A stretch of DNA of 8,617 bases from JBCCGI01 sp039029355 (GTDB lineage: Bacteria > Planctomycetota > UBA1135 > GCA-002686595): assembly GCA_039029355.1 (NCBI GenBank), contig JBCCGI010000162.1, forward strand, positions 1 to 8,617. Direction: 5' to 3'. Shown piece by piece: positions 1 through 5,597 of the stretch. The notes beneath the pieces are model-generated. The model had not been told where the DNA came from. It was given only the letters and a program-made list of their open reading frames with translations, and ran no database searches. How positions within the stretch are numbered: position 1 is the stretch's first letter; every line of letters begins with the position of its first letter. The position numbers and the translations under genes are program-made.

Positions 1-86
1 CTGTCTTCGATGACCAGGGCCGCTTGGCTGTCTGGACACCGGAGAAAAGCGATGGCGACCAAAAAGCGAAGGATCAAGCCGCCTGA
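1..86 (+). CDS. 3' end of an unknown upstream gene (partial)
   Basis: The frame starting at base 3 is open from the window edge to a TGA at 84-86 and encodes the tail VFDDQGRLAVW followed by a charged, Lys/Asp/Gln-rich end. The balanced composition and the position immediately upstream of a compact phage operon make it a plausible C-terminus of a gene that begins outside the window. It would overlap the next gene's start by about 35 bases, which is longer than the other overlaps here, so it could also be a chance open frame. No family can be named from so few residues. Confidence 0.4.
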   Translation, partial: VFDDQGRLAVWTPEKSDGDQKAKDQAA

Positions 87-378
87 GGGGATCGAGATCC
101 TTGGCATCAAGAAGCAGACTCAGCTCCAGCCCAAGGGCCGGAAGAAGCGCTCCAAGTATGACGACATCATCGATGCCGCTGCACGGATGCGGCCCGGTGA
201 GGTCCTGGAGCTCGGGATCACGGACGAGGACGAGGACCTGGTGGTTGGTCGGAACCGCATCTCAGCGGTCATCCGGCGCTACGCGCAGCCGCAGACCAGC
301 CACAAGCTGAAGATCCGCGTCACAGAGAACGACACTATTGGCATCTACTGCTACAAATCGACACGACTAGATGAATAG
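52..378 (+). CDS. Small basic phage protein of unknown function (108 aa)
   Basis: I do not recognise the family. The ATG at 52 is preferred over an in-frame ATG at 10 because a GGAG lies at 41-44, seven bases upstream, and the extra residues from the earlier start look non-coding. The protein opens with a very basic stretch (MATKKRRIKPP, then GRKKRSKY near residues 35-42). It continues with a helix-like segment (YDDIIDAAARM), an acidic turn (TDEDEDL), a second basic helix (RNRISAVIRRY) and a beta-rich end. A compact fold carrying a basic face would suit nucleic-acid binding, but that is inference only. It overlaps the following gene by 8 bases and belongs to the same operon. Small accessory proteins of this kind are common in phage early regions. 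Confidence 0.7.
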   Translation: MATKKRRIKPPEGIEILGIKKQTQLQPKGRKKRSKYDDIIDAAARMRPGEVLELGITDEDEDLVVGRNRISAVIRRYAQPQTSHKLKIRVTENDTIGIYCYKSTRLDE

Positions 379-760
379 ACATCTACCTGACGAGCACTTC
401 GTTATCAAAGACAGCGGCCAACGCGAGGAGTTCGACACGGGCTCCGTCCGCGACACGCGCGAAGGCAAAGGCCGCTTCGATCTGATCTCGCCCTTCGCGC
501 TCGAGCGCCTCGCCCAGTGGTATGAGATGGGCGCGACGAAGTATGGCGAGCGCAACTGGGAGAAGGGCCAGCCGGTCTCGCGCTTCATGGACAGCGCCCT
601 GCGGCACCTCAATCGCCACATGCAGGGCCACCGCGACGAGGACCACCTGTCCGCGGCCCTTTGGAACGTCGCCGCCATCATCCACATCGAAGCCGTGGCG
701 GGCCGAGGGCTGCTGCCTGCGGAGCTCTTCGACCTTCCGGACTACGGGGAGGCCTCATGA
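371..760 (+). CDS. MazZ-like dATP/dGTP diphosphohydrolase (DUF5664 family)
   Basis: The 129-aa protein matches the small phage family formerly called DUF5664, now described as dATP/dGTP diphosphohydrolase. This is an all-alpha MazG-like fold that removes pyrophosphate from purine dNTPs. Recognisable family motifs are GKGRFDL at residues 32-38, YGERNW at 58-63, DSALRHL at 74-80 and the acidic RDEDHL at 88-93 followed by WN at 98-99. The conserved acids would bind the catalytic metals. The N-terminal TGSVRD segment is also typical, so the ATG at 371 is the only sensible start although the ribosome site in front of it is weak. It overlaps its upstream neighbour by 8 bases and its downstream neighbour by 4. 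In some phages this family works with PurZ to make 2-aminoadenine DNA; no purZ is present here, so the role may be general nucleotide-pool control. Confidence 0.82.
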   Translation: MNRHLPDEHFVIKDSGQREEFDTGSVRDTREGKGRFDLISPFALERLAQWYEMGATKYGERNWEKGQPVSRFMDSALRHLNRHMQGHRDEDHLSAALWNVAAIIHIEAVAGRGLLPAELFDLPDYGEAS

Positions 761-1155
761 GTCGCCTGTATGTATCCGGTCCCATGAGGGGCCGACGGCT
801 CTACAACTTCCCGGCGTTCTTCAAGGCGGCGATCAACCTGCGGCTCGCTGGCAACGAGGTCATCAACCCGGCCGAGAAGGACATGGCCGCAGGGTTGGAT
901 CCGAGCCGGCCGCTGGATGACCAAGGTTTCGACCTCGGCGTGTGGCTACGCCGCGACTTCCAGGACGTGCTGGACTGCGACGCGATCGTGCTACTGCCCG
1001 GCTGGGAGCAGTCCAAGGGTGCGTGTGCCGAGCGCGTTGTGGCTCAGATGGCAGGAAAGAAGATCTACTACTACGAGCCGGACACGCCGGGCTTCCTGCG
1101 CCTGGTCAAGCCCGCCTGCGAGCCGACGATCAGCTTCACCGAGGAAGCCGCATGA
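757..1155 (+). CDS. DUF4406 nucleoside 2-deoxyribosyltransferase-like protein
   Basis: The 132-aa protein opens with YVSGPMRG (residues 5-12), then NFPAF (17-21) and VINPAE (35-40). It continues with DAIVLLPGWEQSKGA (75-89) and a glutamate at position 92. This is the pattern of DUF4406, a Rossmann-like family related to nucleoside 2-deoxyribosyltransferases, in which a Glu after the SKGA turn is the nucleophile. The start at 757 overlaps the previous stop as ATGA and has GGGGAGG at 746-752. An earlier in-frame ATG at 661 lies inside the upstream gene and is rejected. The residues and the neighbouring dNTP hydrolase suggest a role in nucleotide salvage or modification during phage growth. Whether this member is catalytic is not shown by sequence alone; many phage DUF4406 proteins are uncharacterised. 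Confidence 0.8.
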   Translation: MSRLYVSGPMRGRRLYNFPAFFKAAINLRLAGNEVINPAEKDMAAGLDPSRPLDDQGFDLGVWLRRDFQDVLDCDAIVLLPGWEQSKGACAERVVAQMAGKKIYYYEPDTPGFLRLVKPACEPTISFTEEAA

Positions 1156-1397
1156 GCCCGATGGTCTACCACATCGAACTCGTTGGCGGCCCGGACGACG
1201 GCGCGGTCTACGAATGCAAGCGGCTCCCCGAGGTCTGGGAGATCGTGAAGGAAATCGAGGAGGTGATCTGCGCGCTGGCCCAGCTCAGCGAGAGCCACTT
1301 CGTCGTGCGCTACTACCGGTCGGATGAGGTCACGGAGCACGGCAGGGTCCTCTACTACCACCAGGACTACGAGGGCCTGCTGGCGGCGGTGGCTTGA
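1152..1397 (+). CDS. Small phage protein with an ELVGGPDDG motif (81 aa)
   Basis: Function is unknown. The protein begins with a strand leading to ELVGGPDDGAVYE (about residues 9-21), a turn motif that recurs in many small uncharacterised phage proteins. A predicted amphipathic helix rich in Glu and Ile follows (about 27-46), then a Tyr-rich strand region (VRYYRS, LYYHQDY). No cysteine clusters, membrane span or catalytic signature is visible. It starts at an ATGA overlap with the DUF4406 gene, with GAGGAAG at 1141-1147 as ribosome site, and its own stop overlaps the TTG start of the resolvase gene. This places it firmly inside the operon by translational coupling. A longer reading of the same frame from 942 runs through the DUF4406 gene and is not supported. 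Confidence 0.7.
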   Translation: MSPMVYHIELVGGPDDGAVYECKRLPEVWEIVKEIEEVICALAQLSESHFVVRYYRSDEVTEHGRVLYYHQDYEGLLAAVA

Positions 1398-1912
1398 TCA
1401 CGATCGGGATCGACCCGGACACGAAGGCAACGGGCATCGCCGTCGTCGAGGACGGCAAGGTCATCCGAGTCGCGACCGCGACGGTCCCAGCCAAGTGGGA
1501 CATCGACAAGCGCACACGGGCGATGGTGAAACGCCTGCATGAGGTGCTGACCGAGCTGAAGGCCCATGTCCCCCACCTCGACCGAGCTGTGGTCGAGGGG
1601 CAGATGGTCTACCCGCGTGAGCGCACACGGCCGAACGACCTCATCCCTTTGGCCCAGATCGCCGGCGCCGCGGAGGCCTACATCGGGTTGCTGTGGAACG
1701 TGGACGTGATCGCGCCGAAGCCGAGGGACTGGAAGGGACAGGTCCCGAAGGACGTCCACCAGCGCCGCATCCTGGCGAGGGTCGGGCTCACGAATGGACT
1801 AGATGGCGTGCCCGGCGCTGAGTCGATGACGCGGACACAGAGGGGGCACGTGGTCGATGCGGTCGGCCTGGCGCTTTGGGGCGCGGAGCTCAAGCTCAGG
1901 ACAGCAGTCTGA
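1394..1912 (+). CDS. RuvC-like Holliday junction resolvase (phage type)
   Basis: The 172-aa protein has the RNase H-fold signature of RuvC-type junction resolvases. It starts with ITIGIDPDT (catalytic Asp at residue 7), has VVEGQMVY with Glu at residue 69, and ends with GHVVDAVGLALW carrying His 152 and Asp 155. Between them lies the basic PKPRDWKGQVPKD segment (109-120) usual in phage members. These acids would bind two metal ions and cut branched DNA during replication, recombination or packaging. The start is a TTG whose last bases form the stop of the previous gene, so translation is probably coupled. Immediately downstream lies a decayed second copy of this gene's 3' end (1939-2025), so the locus has been a recombination site. 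It is the last gene of the plus-strand operon. Confidence 0.85.
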   Translation: MITIGIDPDTKATGIAVVEDGKVIRVATATVPAKWDIDKRTRAMVKRLHEVLTELKAHVPHLDRAVVEGQMVYPRERTRPNDLIPLAQIAGAAEAYIGLLWNVDVIAPKPRDWKGQVPKDVHQRRILARVGLTNGLDGVPGAESMTRTQRGHVVDAVGLALWGAELKLRTAV

Positions 1913-1919
1913 CCGCGGT

Positions 1920-1934
1920 CGCGAGGGGCTCGCG
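1920..1934. terminator. Short GC-rich hairpin after ruvC, possible weak terminator
   Basis: CGCGAG and CTCGCG form a 6-bp stem with a GGG loop, starting 8 bases after the resolvase stop. No T-tract follows on either strand, so intrinsic termination would be weak. It lies between the plus-strand operon and the minus-strand cassette and could serve either direction. Confidence 0.25.
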
Positions 1935-1938
1935 TCGA

Positions 1939-2025
1939 GACTAGATGGCCCCCCGATGCTGAGTCGATGACGAAGGCCCAGAGGGACACGTGGTCGATGC
2001 GCTTGGGCTGGGCGTCTGGCACTAG
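1939..2025 (+). pseudogene. Decayed 3'-end remnant of a second ruvC-like gene
   Basis: This stretch aligns with 1797-1882 inside the intact resolvase gene, starting at a shared GACTAGATGG and continuing through GCTGAGTCGATGACG and CACGTGGTCGATGCG. By hand the two copies agree at roughly three quarters of positions. If one lost G is restored in the GGGA run near 1983, the remnant reads ESMTKAQ, then RG, then HVVDALGLGVWH and a TAG at 2023-2025. That is a credible alternative resolvase C-terminus that keeps the final His and Asp. A second one-base indel lies further upstream. The differences look like divergence between related genes plus decay, not a recent tandem duplication. No start or upstream two thirds is present. 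It ends 20 bases before the stop of the pentapeptide gene. Confidence 0.75.
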
Positions 2026-2045
2026 TCCGACGGAAGCGAGCTGAG

Positions 2046-3086
2046 TTATGCCCCAGAACCGCCAGATTCGCCTTCGGCCGGTGGTCGCGTCATGCCAACT
2101 GGCCACGTCGTTGATTCATTCCATTGGACGCCATCGAGGCAGGCTTGCCCTAGGTCAGCCTCTGCCAGATCGGCTCCGCACAGGTTAGCTTGACGCAGGA
2201 TGGCACCAACAAGCTTGGCGCCCCTGAGGTCAGCTCCATTTATGCTGGCGTGGCTCAAATCCGCTCCATTCAGGTTCGTCCGAGTTAGACAGGCACCGCT
2301 CAGTAGCGCCCCCTCCAACTGGCACCCGCTCAGGTTTGCCTCTGCGAGGTTTGCACCTCCGAGCCGGGCTTCTCGAAGGTCTACTCGCTCAAGATCAGCC
2401 TTCTCAAGCACATCCATCCTCAGGTCGACGCGGCAAAGGCCAATCCCTCTCAGGTCGACCCCGCTAAAGTCAAACCTCAGATTGACTGCGGGGTCATTGT
2501 TCCGCCATGCCCTGATCAAGCTCGGGGCCGATACAGCAGACCTCAGCTCTGCCAACATCCGGGGACTCAAAAGCTCAGTCTTCTCGACTCTTGGTCCTGG
2601 GCCACGGAGCCTCTCGAGGGCTCGCTCAAGCGGACTGCGCCCTTCGCCATCCCAGATCAACACTGGATCTAGGCCCGCGTCTCGAAGCGCGGCTGCGGCA
2701 TCAGAGAGCTCCCTGATCGCATTCGCGAATTCCCGTTGCGCTGCCGCTCTCGCGCCGAGGGACGCATCGTCAGCAGCTTGCTTGTCCAACTGACGACGGG
2801 CATCCGCATCGCGCTCCTTGATCTTCTGGTCGCTGGCCGTGACGGCCCTGGCTAGCTCTCGGTCAAGATCATCCTGACGTGTCTTGGCTGTCGCAGCAGC
2901 CCAAACCGATCTAGCCCTTCTGACGAGACTCTTCGCTGCGTCCGACAGCGGCTTAGCTACCCCTCTAGTGACCTTCGCCGGGAGGCCAGGCAGCTTGACC
3001 TCGATCCAGCTCCGCACTTCACGGGAAGCATCTCCATCGTTAGGCGATCCCCTCCTCGGCCCAAAGCGGAAGTCGATGAAGCTCAC
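2046..3086 (-). CDS. Helical-domain and pentapeptide-repeat protein, partner of TIR protein
   Basis: The 346-aa protein has three parts. Residues 33-143 form an Ala/Arg/Asp-rich helical, probably coiled-coil, domain with SVWAA at 60-64, LDREL at 74-78 and SDQKIKE at 85-91. This domain is clearly shared with the 185-aa protein at 3896-4453. A linker follows. Residues 206-326 are about 24 pentapeptide repeats (A[D/N]LXX type, for example GANLAEANLSG and NGADLRGA), predicted to fold as a right-handed four-sided beta helix of about six turns. They end in QWNESTTWP, a usual C-terminal cap. The GTG start overlaps the TIR stop by 4 bases (GTGA), so translation is coupled. No signal peptide or membrane span is seen. 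Pentapeptide helices often act as binding surfaces or DNA mimics. A sensor or adaptor role for the TIR effector is inference. Confidence 0.85.
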   Translation of the reverse strand: MSFIDFRFGPRRGSPNDGDASREVRSWIEVKLPGLPAKVTRGVAKPLSDAAKSLVRRARSVWAAATAKTRQDDLDRELARAVTASDQKIKERDADARRQLDKQAADDASLGARAAAQREFANAIRELSDAAAALRDAGLDPVLIWDGEGRSPLERALERLRGPGPRVEKTELLSPRMLAELRSAVSAPSLIRAWRNNDPAVNLRFDFSGVDLRGIGLCRVDLRMDVLEKADLERVDLREARLGGANLAEANLSGCQLEGALLSGACLTRTNLNGADLSHASINGADLRGAKLVGAILRQANLCGADLAEADLGQACLDGVQWNESTTWPVGMTRPPAEGESGGSGA

Positions 3087-3778
3087 AGCTTGGACTCCAC
3101 GTTGGTGATCGAAGGAACGAATTCTTGCCCCTCGATAAGCTCCAGGCCGGAACCGCCGGCAGCTTCGTGCAAGTCACTCAGAGCCTTGCCGAAACGCACA
3201 AGTAGCCGAGATACGCGCTCCTCGCCTGATTCGTCGAGATCCTCTGGCAGTAGAACCCGGAGCGTGAAGCTATCCTGGTCTGCACCAGCTACGGAGTCGT
3301 CGCCCGAAATCGCAGCTGCGCTCCGGTCACCACCAGCTGCGTATCCCCGATTCAAACCGAGGGCTCGGGTTAACTTCTCTAACCCCTCCCCCCATTGGGG
3401 GTGCATGCTAATCCTTTGTGTTCCCAACAGCTGTTGGTCGCTCGGGTCAGACTCGTCGAGCAACAATGGAATGATCGAGATTCGACCACGAGGGCGCGTC
3501 TCCAATTCGTGGAGCGCGACCTTGACTTCACTCCGAACGTAATCTGACCTAGAGTAGGCACTAGAGAAAAGCGCCACAAAGACGTCGCATCGCTCGATTC
3601 TCCTCAAGACATCATCGCGCCATCGCTCTCCGGGAAGAACATCCTCTACGTCGATCCATGGGTTTGCTCCAGCCAGCTGTAGCTCACCCTTGAGTCGTTT
3701 CGCCTTGTCGAGGTCCTCCCTCGCGTAGCTAATGAACACTCTTGGCTTAGCGCTCGACGAACTGTCTGCTGAGCTCAC
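3083..3778 (-). CDS. TIR-domain effector protein with GGSGLEL C-terminal domain
   Basis: The 231-aa protein carries a TIR domain at about residues 12-141. It has FISYAREDLDKAKRL (15-29), the WIDVEDVLPGERW strand-loop (41-53), CDVFVALFSSAYSRSDY (64-80) and RSEVKVAL (82-89). Glu 84 aligns with the catalytic Glu of NAD-cleaving TIRs such as SARM1, so NAD hydrolysis is likely. After an Ala/Gly/Asp linker, residues 160-231 form a second domain (LRVLLPEDL, ALSDLHEAAGGSGLEL) that is about half identical, without gaps, to the C-terminus of the protein at 4450-5076. The GTG start is fixed by GGAGAGG at 3785-3791, six bases upstream. It overlaps the pentapeptide gene by 4 bases. TIR proteins beside a partner gene are typical of anti-phage abortive-infection systems. 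No Thoeris-type second effector (ThsA) is present. Confidence 0.88.
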   Translation of the reverse strand: MSSADSSSSAKPRVFISYAREDLDKAKRLKGELQLAGANPWIDVEDVLPGERWRDDVLRRIERCDVFVALFSSAYSRSDYVRSEVKVALHELETRPRGRISIIPLLLDESDPSDQQLLGTQRISMHPQWGEGLEKLTRALGLNRGYAAGGDRSAAAISGDDSVAGADQDSFTLRVLLPEDLDESGEERVSRLLVRFGKALSDLHEAAGGSGLELIEGQEFVPSITNVESKL

Positions 3779-3895
3779 GTTAATCCTCTCCGTGTGGGCC
3801 CTGTATGTACTGAGCTACGCGCCAACACTACGGCGACTGGCGACTTCCGATATGATCAAGCACCGGGATGCGGGAGATAGTCCGGCTCCGACGGC
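3779..3895 (-). promoter_or_regulatory. Gap between the two cassette pairs, with strong RBS for the TIR gene
   Basis: This 117-base gap separates the stop of pair A from the start of pair B. The only clear signal is the ribosome site GGAGAGG (3785-3791 on the complement), which decides the GTG start of the TIR gene. I found no convincing -35/-10 pair and no terminator hairpin, so pair B may be transcribed from the promoter upstream of pair A. An internal promoter cannot be excluded. Confidence 0.5.
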
Positions 3896-4453
3896 TCATC
3901 CAGCGGCCTCGTCGCCCGGCTCATCCGGCGGTCGGCCGAGCCGTTCTGAATCAAGCTCCGCCAGCAGCTTCGTCCATTCGACGCCCTGACTTCCGAGCAG
4001 GACCTCAATGTCGACGCCTAGCCCCCTCAACGCCTTTGCGGCATCTGCGATCTCCGCTAGGGCCGCGGCCTCGTCCCTAATTGCCCCCGCAACGATCTTT
4101 CTCGCCTGGGCCTTCGCCAGCGTCGATTGGTCGTCCGCGGATTGCTGAGACACCAGCCGTTGCGTAGCTGCGTGCTGCTCTTTGATCTGCTGGTCACTCT
4201 TTTGGAGAGTTCGCTTGAGCTTTCGATCCAACGAGTCTTCCTTGGTCGTCGCCGTGATCGCGGCCCAAACGCTCTTAACACGGCTGGCCACGTGGAGGGC
4301 AACGCCCTTCAGCGGTTGCCATGCGTAGAGGTTGATCTTCGTCGGAATTCCGAAGAACCTGGTTTGCACCTCCGCGACGACTTCCTGCGATGCTCTCTCT
4401 TCCTCCGGGCCTTTGACCTTCGGCTCCAAGGGAAACGACAGGTGCTCGGTCAT
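3896..4453 (-). CDS. Helical SVWAA-domain protein, paralogue of the pentapeptide gene's N-terminus
   Basis: The 185-aa protein is mostly predicted helix. Residues 34-152 align with residues 33-143 of the pentapeptide protein. They share SVWAA (61-65), LDRKLKR versus LDRELAR, SDQQIKE versus SDQKIKE, a QxADD segment and an ALRGLGVD versus ALRDAGLD ending; by eye about 40% of residues match. The N-terminus is short and charged, and the C-terminus (RPPDEPGDEAAG) is acidic and probably disordered. It lacks the pentapeptide repeats of its paralogue. The ATG overlaps the stop of the upstream gene by 4 bases, with GGAGG four bases ahead, so the pair is translationally coupled. I know no family name. 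Its conserved place behind a GGSGLEL protein suggests that the two domains bind each other. Confidence 0.8.
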   Translation of the reverse strand: MTEHLSFPLEPKVKGPEEERASQEVVAEVQTRFFGIPTKINLYAWQPLKGVALHVASRVKSVWAAITATTKEDSLDRKLKRTLQKSDQQIKEQHAATQRLVSQQSADDQSTLAKAQARKIVAGAIRDEAAALAEIADAAKALRGLGVDIEVLLGSQGVEWTKLLAELDSERLGRPPDEPGDEAAG

Positions 4454-5076
4454 GGCACCTCCACTTGGGTCTCGGACGGCTCAAAGGCGAGCCCGTCTTT
4501 CAGCTCGAGGCCAGAGCCACCTTTTAGCTCGTGCAAGCGACTAAGCGCCGAAGCCAGCCTGACAATCTGGTCGCCGACCCGATCCTGCGTGTCGTGGTCC
4601 AAGTCGTCCGGTAGAGCGACCCGCAGCCAGAGGTGCGCTTGGAGGGCATCGACGACACTACTGTCGGCAGCACAGGGAGTGATCTCCACTGGACCGCTCC
4701 AGCCGCTGTCGTAGTATGCTGCCTCGTATGGGGCTTCGGGCTCCCGCAGGACATACACACGATCAGACCCCGGGCCAAATGAAACGGGGGCCGCGGTCTG
4801 CCAACCCACCCTCCTGGGCTCCCCGTCGTCGAGAAGTCCATCTCTCCCTTGGAATATGCGAACCTCCTCGGCATCAGTGGGCACGTCAACCGTGAGCTTG
4901 GTCCCTGGACCGAGGCGGAAGACCTGCAGGACCTCGGTGGGATAGAAGGCAACCCCTATGACGACCTCGATCTCAGCCTCCCCCTCGAAGTCGTAGGTGA
5001 CCTCGAGAGGGGACCCTCGAACCGGCGGATCGGGGCGGATTCTGATGCGTGTCGGCTCTGCCAAATCTTGCCTCAC
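4450..5076 (-). CDS. Beta-rich protein with GGSGLEL C-terminal domain, first cassette gene
   Basis: Function is unknown. Of its 208 residues, about 8-78 look like a beta-sandwich (alternating strands such as RIRIRPDPPV, LEVTYDF, IEVVIGVAF, LTVDVP and EVRIFQG). This may be an Ig-like fold, and no signal peptide precedes it. A Tyr/Pro/Gly-rich middle follows. Residues 139-208 are the same domain as the TIR protein's C-terminus: LRVALPDDLD, then ALSRLHE and GGSGLEL (186-192). Here the beta-rich region replaces the TIR domain, so this is a second 'head' on a common tail. The GTG at 5076 is the only start in the frame after an in-frame TAG at 5125-5127, with GGAG three bases upstream. A promoter-like pair lies at 5122-5151. 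It overlaps its partner gene by 4 bases, as the TIR gene does. Confidence 0.8.
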   Translation of the reverse strand: MRQDLAEPTRIRIRPDPPVRGSPLEVTYDFEGEAEIEVVIGVAFYPTEVLQVFRLGPGTKLTVDVPTDAEEVRIFQGRDGLLDDGEPRRVGWQTAAPVSFGPGSDRVYVLREPEAPYEAAYYDSGWSGPVEITPCAADSSVVDALQAHLWLRVALPDDLDHDTQDRVGDQIVRLASALSRLHELKGGSGLELKDGLAFEPSETQVEVP

Positions 5077-5121
5077 CTGCTCCGGCGCTGTGCGTCTCCG
5101 CGATGCGCTCCCGGACGACGC

Positions 5122-5151
5122 AGTCTAGGGGCCGGGCGAAGAAGACGTCAA
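5122..5151 (-). promoter_or_regulatory. Sigma70-like promoter of the TIR cassette
   Basis: On the minus strand, TTGACG (5151-5146, five of six bases match the -35 consensus) is followed after 18 bases by TAGACT (5127-5122, four of six match the -10 consensus). Transcription would begin near 5115, leaving a leader of about 40 bases before the GTG at 5076. The element lies between the LamG-gene remnant and the first cassette gene, where a cargo promoter is expected. No flanking operator repeat is obvious. Confidence 0.55.
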
Positions 5152-5170
5152 GACCGAGGGCCGGCGGCGG

Positions 5171-5290
5171 CTAGGCCAGCCCCCACCGCTCTCCCAGGTA
5201 GCTGACCAGGACTCCACGCTCCGAGCCCGTCAGAGCCCGGTCGCAGACCACGATCTCGCCCCCGCGGAGAACTAGGAAAAAGCTCGCCAG
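5171..5290 (-). pseudogene. 3'-end remnant of a second LamG-like tail gene
   Basis: Reading the minus strand up to a TAG at 5171-5173 gives GGEIVVCDRALTG, SERGVLV, SYLGERWG and LA. This matches the last 30 residues of the intact LamG protein at 6184-6927 (EIVVYDRAM, SERGLLV, GYLVERWG). The DNA is also alignable, including CGGCTA at both stops. The matching frame stays open back to about 5396, where it meets an in-frame TGA, but similarity fades beyond about 5260-5290 and no start codon or LamG N-terminus is present. It is therefore a broken copy, too diverged to be a fresh duplication. It sits just upstream of the cassette promoter and mirrors the ruvC remnant on the other side of the cassette. 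Confidence 0.75.
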
Positions 5291-5399
5291 GGTTCCCAGC
5301 GCACAACCGCCAGGACTCGGGTCAGCACGCAATTGCCGCGACCAAGCGAACAGGCCTGGTCGCCGACTACGCTGAAGTAAAACGCCGGGGGAAAATCAT

Positions 5400-5594
5400 C
5401 TAAGAAACAGGATGGGGAAGAAAGATTATTTGCTTTACGTCCTTGGCGGACAACCCCCGGCTTTGTGCTTCGTAGCCGATCACTTCCGCAATCAAGCTAC
5501 CGGTGACTCTCGGTCGGGTACCCTGTTTCCTTTGCGCTCGTCTTTCTTGGTTCCTTGTATCGTTAGCCGCTGAGTTTACTGCGGCTCCAGGCAT
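5400..5594 (-). CDS. Possible small soluble ORF following the membrane ORF (64 aa)
   Basis: I do not recognise it. The 64-aa frame has a polar N-terminal half rich in Arg, Gln and Asn (NDTRNQERRAQRK) and a second half that could be a helix (TGSLIAEVIGYEAQSRG) ending in DVKQIIFLPHPVS. It lies three bases after the TGA of the 51-aa membrane ORF and in the same reading frame. It could therefore be the second half of one gene split by a stop codon, or a separately started gene. No clear ribosome site precedes its ATG beyond the upstream coding bases. Its last codons fall inside the 17-bp direct repeat at 5404-5420, which suggests that the end may have been created by recombination. Confidence 0.35.
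   Translation of the reverse strand: MPGAAVNSAANDTRNQERRAQRKQGTRPRVTGSLIAEVIGYEAQSRGLSAKDVKQIIFLPHPVS
5404..5420 (+). repeat. 17-bp direct repeat, left copy
   Basis: GAAACAGGATGGGGAAG occurs here and again at 6060-6076, in the same orientation and without mismatch. The copies bound a 0.65-kb spacer that looks more AT-rich than the genes around it. They could be remnants of an attachment site or of a recombination event. Confidence 0.75.
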
Positions 5595-5597
5595 GCG

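Noticed and set aside
2200..2793. A 197-aa open frame on the plus strand across the pentapeptide gene
   Set aside because: It is the antisense shadow of the regular five-codon repeat, with a Ser/Arg/Pro-rich translation and no ribosome site.
3810..3818. Minus-strand GTAGCTCAG resembling a tRNA D-arm start, between the cassette pairs
   Set aside because: Only nine bases match and no further tRNA arms follow before the TIR ribosome site.
5338..5363. Stem of GCGACCA with TGGTCGC and a 12-base loop, considered as a terminator
   Set aside because: The loop is long, no T-tract follows, and it lies within the upstream extension of the LamG remnant frame, so it is probably incidental.
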